Of a stretch of DNA of 48,897 nt, positions 46,401 to 48,897 are shown piece by piece. The stretch is from Ulva prolifera (lineage: Eukaryota; Chlorophyta; Ulvophyceae; Ulvales; Ulvaceae), in the NCBI GenBank assembly GCA_023078555.1, contig JALAAN010000018.1:1-48897 (forward strand). The letters run 5' to 3'. How positions within the stretch are numbered: the stretch's first letter is position 1; each line of letters starts with the position of its first letter. The position numbers and the translations under genes were made by a program. Under the pieces are notes generated by a model. The model made no database searches. It saw only the letters and a list, made by a program, of their open reading frames with translations, and was not told the DNA's origin.

Positions 46401-48897
46401 CCTTGCGATGGACAAGGATCGCATTGAGGCCCTCCGTGGTCACCTGCATGCCAACACCATGCCTTGTGATGCGTGGTCTTGCGAGTACTTGTGGCCACGA
46501 TGCAACATCGCAATTCTGTGGCCCACATGTAAAGGACGACACGCATTCATCTCCACCAACCATGGCTCATTGTACATGGCATGCACTAAGCAGGAGCTGC
46601 ACAACATGAGATGACTGCCGCACGTACCTCCACTTCAACGGCACCGACATTGAGCTTTGTAAGGCGCTTCTGCCTCATTGCGTCCGCGTTGTATACACAC
46701 TCGTGTTTCCGCATGCGCTCCACTAAGAAGTCGCCCTCTTCCCCAAAGAGCTGAGCAGTGGACATCTCTTGCCCAAATCGGCAAAGGTCAATGTCTTGGG
46801 CAATGTCTTCAACGGTGGCGCCGTCAAGCTGGGCATCACGATCTTCGAGGTGCTCGCGCACGTCCGCTGCGACTGTCTCTCCAACCGAATGCATGGCTTC
46901 CAGTGGCGATAACATCTTGCCGCCACTGGCAGTGCTCAGCATGGATCGCAAATCCACCCCATGATCACCACCAGCATCCTCCAGTGCATGTAACCATGCC
47001 GTCTGCACCTCGTCAGCATTTCTTAGCATAACGCAGAAAGCCTTCAACTCACCTGCACAGCGAAGACACACTGTGTGTGACACGCAAAGTACCAACAGGT
47101 TTGAGTATCACGCGAGTGCACTCCTGCGGACAATGGCCGTCCTTCATGACCCGCACCCGAACCCTACGCAGGTACAACCGCCTCCCGAAACACATCTATT
47201 GAGCTCAATACTACACCTGCAATTGCCCCCCCCCCCCCCCCCCCCCCCCCTTTCAACTACAAGAACAGTAACCGACATGGATGCACAAAGGCCGTACAGC
47301 ACCTGCAACTCGGTTAGCCTACGCAACCACCCCCCCCCCCCCCCCCCCCCCCCCCCGCGAAACCCTACCCACGAACTTAAAAAACGCACCTGAACGGTTC
47401 TCAGCGGGCATAAACTTGTCTTTGCCCCACAGGTGGAGTTGCGGCAGGGCCATCGGGATGCATCTTGCGAATGAGTGTCCAGCCGTACGCAGCTAGTGCT
47501 CCCGAGCGGTCACGTCGATGAGTGCGCAAGCTTGCGTCGAGCAATGTCTTCCCGTGAACATCGGCTTCTTGCAACTGCCGCCTGCCCTCGTCGCTGTGTA
47601 AGAACAACTGCCCCACAGCTGCATGCATATACACCGCCAATGCATATTGATTTTTGTCCCGCACTAGACTCAAGGCCTTAAACGCTGCCGTCTTGACCAG
47701 GTTGCTCATTGCCGACGGCACTCCCAGATCTTTGAGGCCTGCGTACCATGCCTTGCGAATTTAGACAGTATGTCGACCGGCCGTGCCAAGTTGTCCGAAA
47801 GCAGCGGACTGTATGCATCACAGGGATTGGTATCGGCACGCGGCCATATATACACACGCCCTCGCTAACATGCCAACATCACTTAGTTCCATAAAGCTGT
47901 TGCGGGCTAGTCCGTACCAGGTCCCCAAACAGCGATTGCAAAGATTGAGGGGTGGAGGTACTCGGTCTGGTATGTGCTGCTATTGAGTGACCACTTGCCC
48001 CGCATGGCAATCGCAACGCGGTTCTCTTGGCCGTTGTGACTGTAGCTGCGCCTGGATGATGCGCCCAAGAACCATGCCGGTCCGCAGCTCTCTTGAAAGT
48101 ACTTTCATGTCGGCGGCCGCAGTGAACCGCGCCACCAGAGCTGATATGGCGTACGGCGCTAGTGGTACAAATCGTAGCGGGACCATACCATGGTAGCGGC
48201 AGAAGCAAAACCTGCATGGGTGCATTGCGTGCGCCATATACTTTCGAAACACCCCGAGTGCTCACCGAGCTGTGACACCACACATTGCTGCAGCTGGCAC
48301 CCATGGTGTGAATGATGCACAAGTGGCGGCCGGCAGCCATTGGGCGTTGTTTAGCCTTGCATCATGTGGCACATGTAACAATTTAACAAGAAAACAGGCA
48401 CAGCAAAGGGATATGAGCAAGTCACACATTGCGTCCACATCCTCCGGTGTGGGGTCCTGCGGCCGGGCTGATGTTCGCTTCTTGATAAGGTGGCTGAGCT
48501 TGAAACTGTCACCGACCTTGAGATTGAAGAGATCCTCCACATCGATGACGCGTTGGTGCAAGGCGATGGAGAGTAGATGTTCCCCGACGCAGCCCAGACT
48601 GTCATTCCAGTTTACACCCTCCTCATTCAATGCTGCGGTGTTGTCAACCACAATATTCTTTACCCCAAACACATTGGGTGCCTTGTCCCATGCGATAGCG
48701 AACTCGCACATGAATGTGACCTACACACGGGCCCCCGTAAACGGCCCGCCTCGACCATATTGACGTGAGACCAGCACGAGCGTCAGTCACCCAACGCATG
48801 AATACATAAACGGTGTGCACGACTTTTGCAATGTGCACGCAGGCCTCCCTATGGTGCCCCAGTGATGCAGAGGCATCCATGTCACCATACATGGAAT
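37953..48897 (-). CDS. Giant Zn-ribbon/Pif1-like helicase gene, copy C (3' part, frameshifted)
   Basis: This copy continues past the right edge and reaches the natural stop (TAG at 37953). Predicted exons, numbered without copy A's short first exon, are: 4, 48720-48428; 5, 48211-47918; 6, 47738-47390; 7, 47052-46628; 8, 46443-46242; 9, 46109-45564; 10, 45367-43520; 11, 43394-42995; 12, 42717-41663; 13, 41506-40589; 14, 40435-39729; 15, 39553-39089; 16, 38892-37953. Phases agree throughout from exon 10 on. Exon 5 holds two single-base insertions, exon 6 a deletion and an insertion, and exon 9 an extra C in a C-run near 45993, each breaking the frame. It is either a decaying copy or affected by assembly errors at homopolymers. 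Functionally it provides the last zinc module, a linker and the helicase domain. Confidence 0.7.
40589..43394 (-). CDS. Copy C exons 11-13: linker region before the helicase
   Basis: Exons 43394-42995, 42717-41663 and 41506-40589 encode about 790 residues in continuous frame. The first has a basic segment (NHRKRQRYEAKPLSEKEKLR). The second has a Lys/Pro/Arg/Ala-rich stretch (KTRPPKKQAPARARA) followed by a globular part that I do not recognise. The third is low-complexity and Gly/Asp/Arg-rich, ending in a structured segment that leads into the helicase. In Helitron proteins a Rep/HUH nuclease precedes the helicase; I looked for its paired-His and Tyr motifs here and did not find them. An independent gene starting at the ATG at 43433 is an alternative to splicing from exon 10. 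Confidence 0.6.
43520..46443 (-). CDS. Copy C exons 8-10: complete Cys/His zinc-module array
   Basis: This is nearly identical to copy A 4448-7248 (offset 39193-39195) but runs past the copy A truncation. The added part encodes another module, CRNAPACKK..GLCITC (C-x5-C ... C-x2-C), bringing the total to about ten. Exon 10 starts at 45367 after a TTTTTGCAG acceptor. Its 3' end is best placed at 43520 (TTG followed by GTGACT), joining exon 11 at 43394 in phase 0, though a stop at 43448 would end the frame if unspliced. The modules suggest DNA, RNA or protein binding. The single extra C near 45993 shifts the frame in exon 9. Confidence 0.65.
46628..48720 (-). pseudogene. Copy C exons 4-7: diverged, with frameshifts
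   Basis: These are the counterparts of copy A 10323-7545. Exon 4 (293 bases) and exon 7 (425 bases) are open and the same length as in copy A. Exon 5 is two bases longer than in copy A (insertions near the codons after GRIIQ and near the CACCCC run), and exon 6 has a one-base deletion just after its acceptor and a one-base insertion near 47450. The last two cancel in length but leave an internal TGA. The sequence is visibly diverged from copy A, unlike everything downstream of 46443. Upstream of 48720 only intron or a diverged exon is seen. Confidence 0.55.
47226..47356. repeat. Two poly-C runs in an intron of copy C
   Basis: Runs of about 25 C (47226-47250) and 27 C (47330-47356) lie in the intron between exons 6 and 7. 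On the transcribed strand they are G-runs, which can form G-quadruplexes. The equivalent intron of copy A lacks them. Confidence 0.9.

Overview
The window is nuclear DNA from a GC-rich eukaryote, most likely a unicellular alga or similar protist; the species cannot be named from sequence alone. The evidence is a gene split into at least 16 exons with matching intron phases, GT..AG introns whose donors are mostly GTGCGT, GTGTGT or GTGGGT (a style known from high-GC algae), dinucleotide arrays up to about 1 kb, long homopolymers, and nothing resembling operons, ribosome binding sites or CRISPR arrays.

The only convincing protein-coding unit is one giant gene family on the minus strand, present in four pieces: copy 0 (5' tip, running off the left edge), copy A (14500 to about 4448, intact through exon 9 and cut inside exon 10), copy B (24564 to 20811, only exons 1-3), and copy C (right edge to 37953, exons 4-16 and the natural 3' end). 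Joining the 5' part of A to the 3' part of C predicts a protein of roughly 3,900 residues: a long Ala/Gly/Ser-rich acidic N-terminal region containing an LRLRGGG motif, a central region I do not recognise, an array of about ten Cys/His zinc-ribbon-like modules, a linker, and a C-terminal superfamily-1 helicase domain of the Pif1 type. The helicase has an intact Walker A motif but altered motifs II, III and V. Copy C carries several single-base frameshifts in its exons 5, 6 and 9.

Between gene pieces lies a repeated non-coding cassette. Its ancestral order, reading left to right, appears to be: gene 5' end, (TG)n array, block P2, block D, block R1, block R2, blocks R3/R4, GC-rich block E, then the 3'-truncated next gene copy. 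P2-to-R4 units of about 4.5-4.7 kb occur at 15.4-20.0, 25.8-30.5 and 31.3-35.7 kb, with a deleted version at 1.1-3.3 kb. Block E, and the related end of R4, carry a conserved GC-rich terminal motif that abuts unrelated sequence at eight places, including both truncation points in the gene. A small retroposon sits in two repeat copies with clear target-site duplications and empty sites in the sister copies.

The whole reads as a young, tandemly amplified region (near-identical copies, nested truncations, mosaic identity) built around a helicase-bearing gene. It recalls subtelomeric helicase repeats such as yeast Y' elements in layout, although no telomeric repeat is visible. A large unclassified transposon family is the main alternative.
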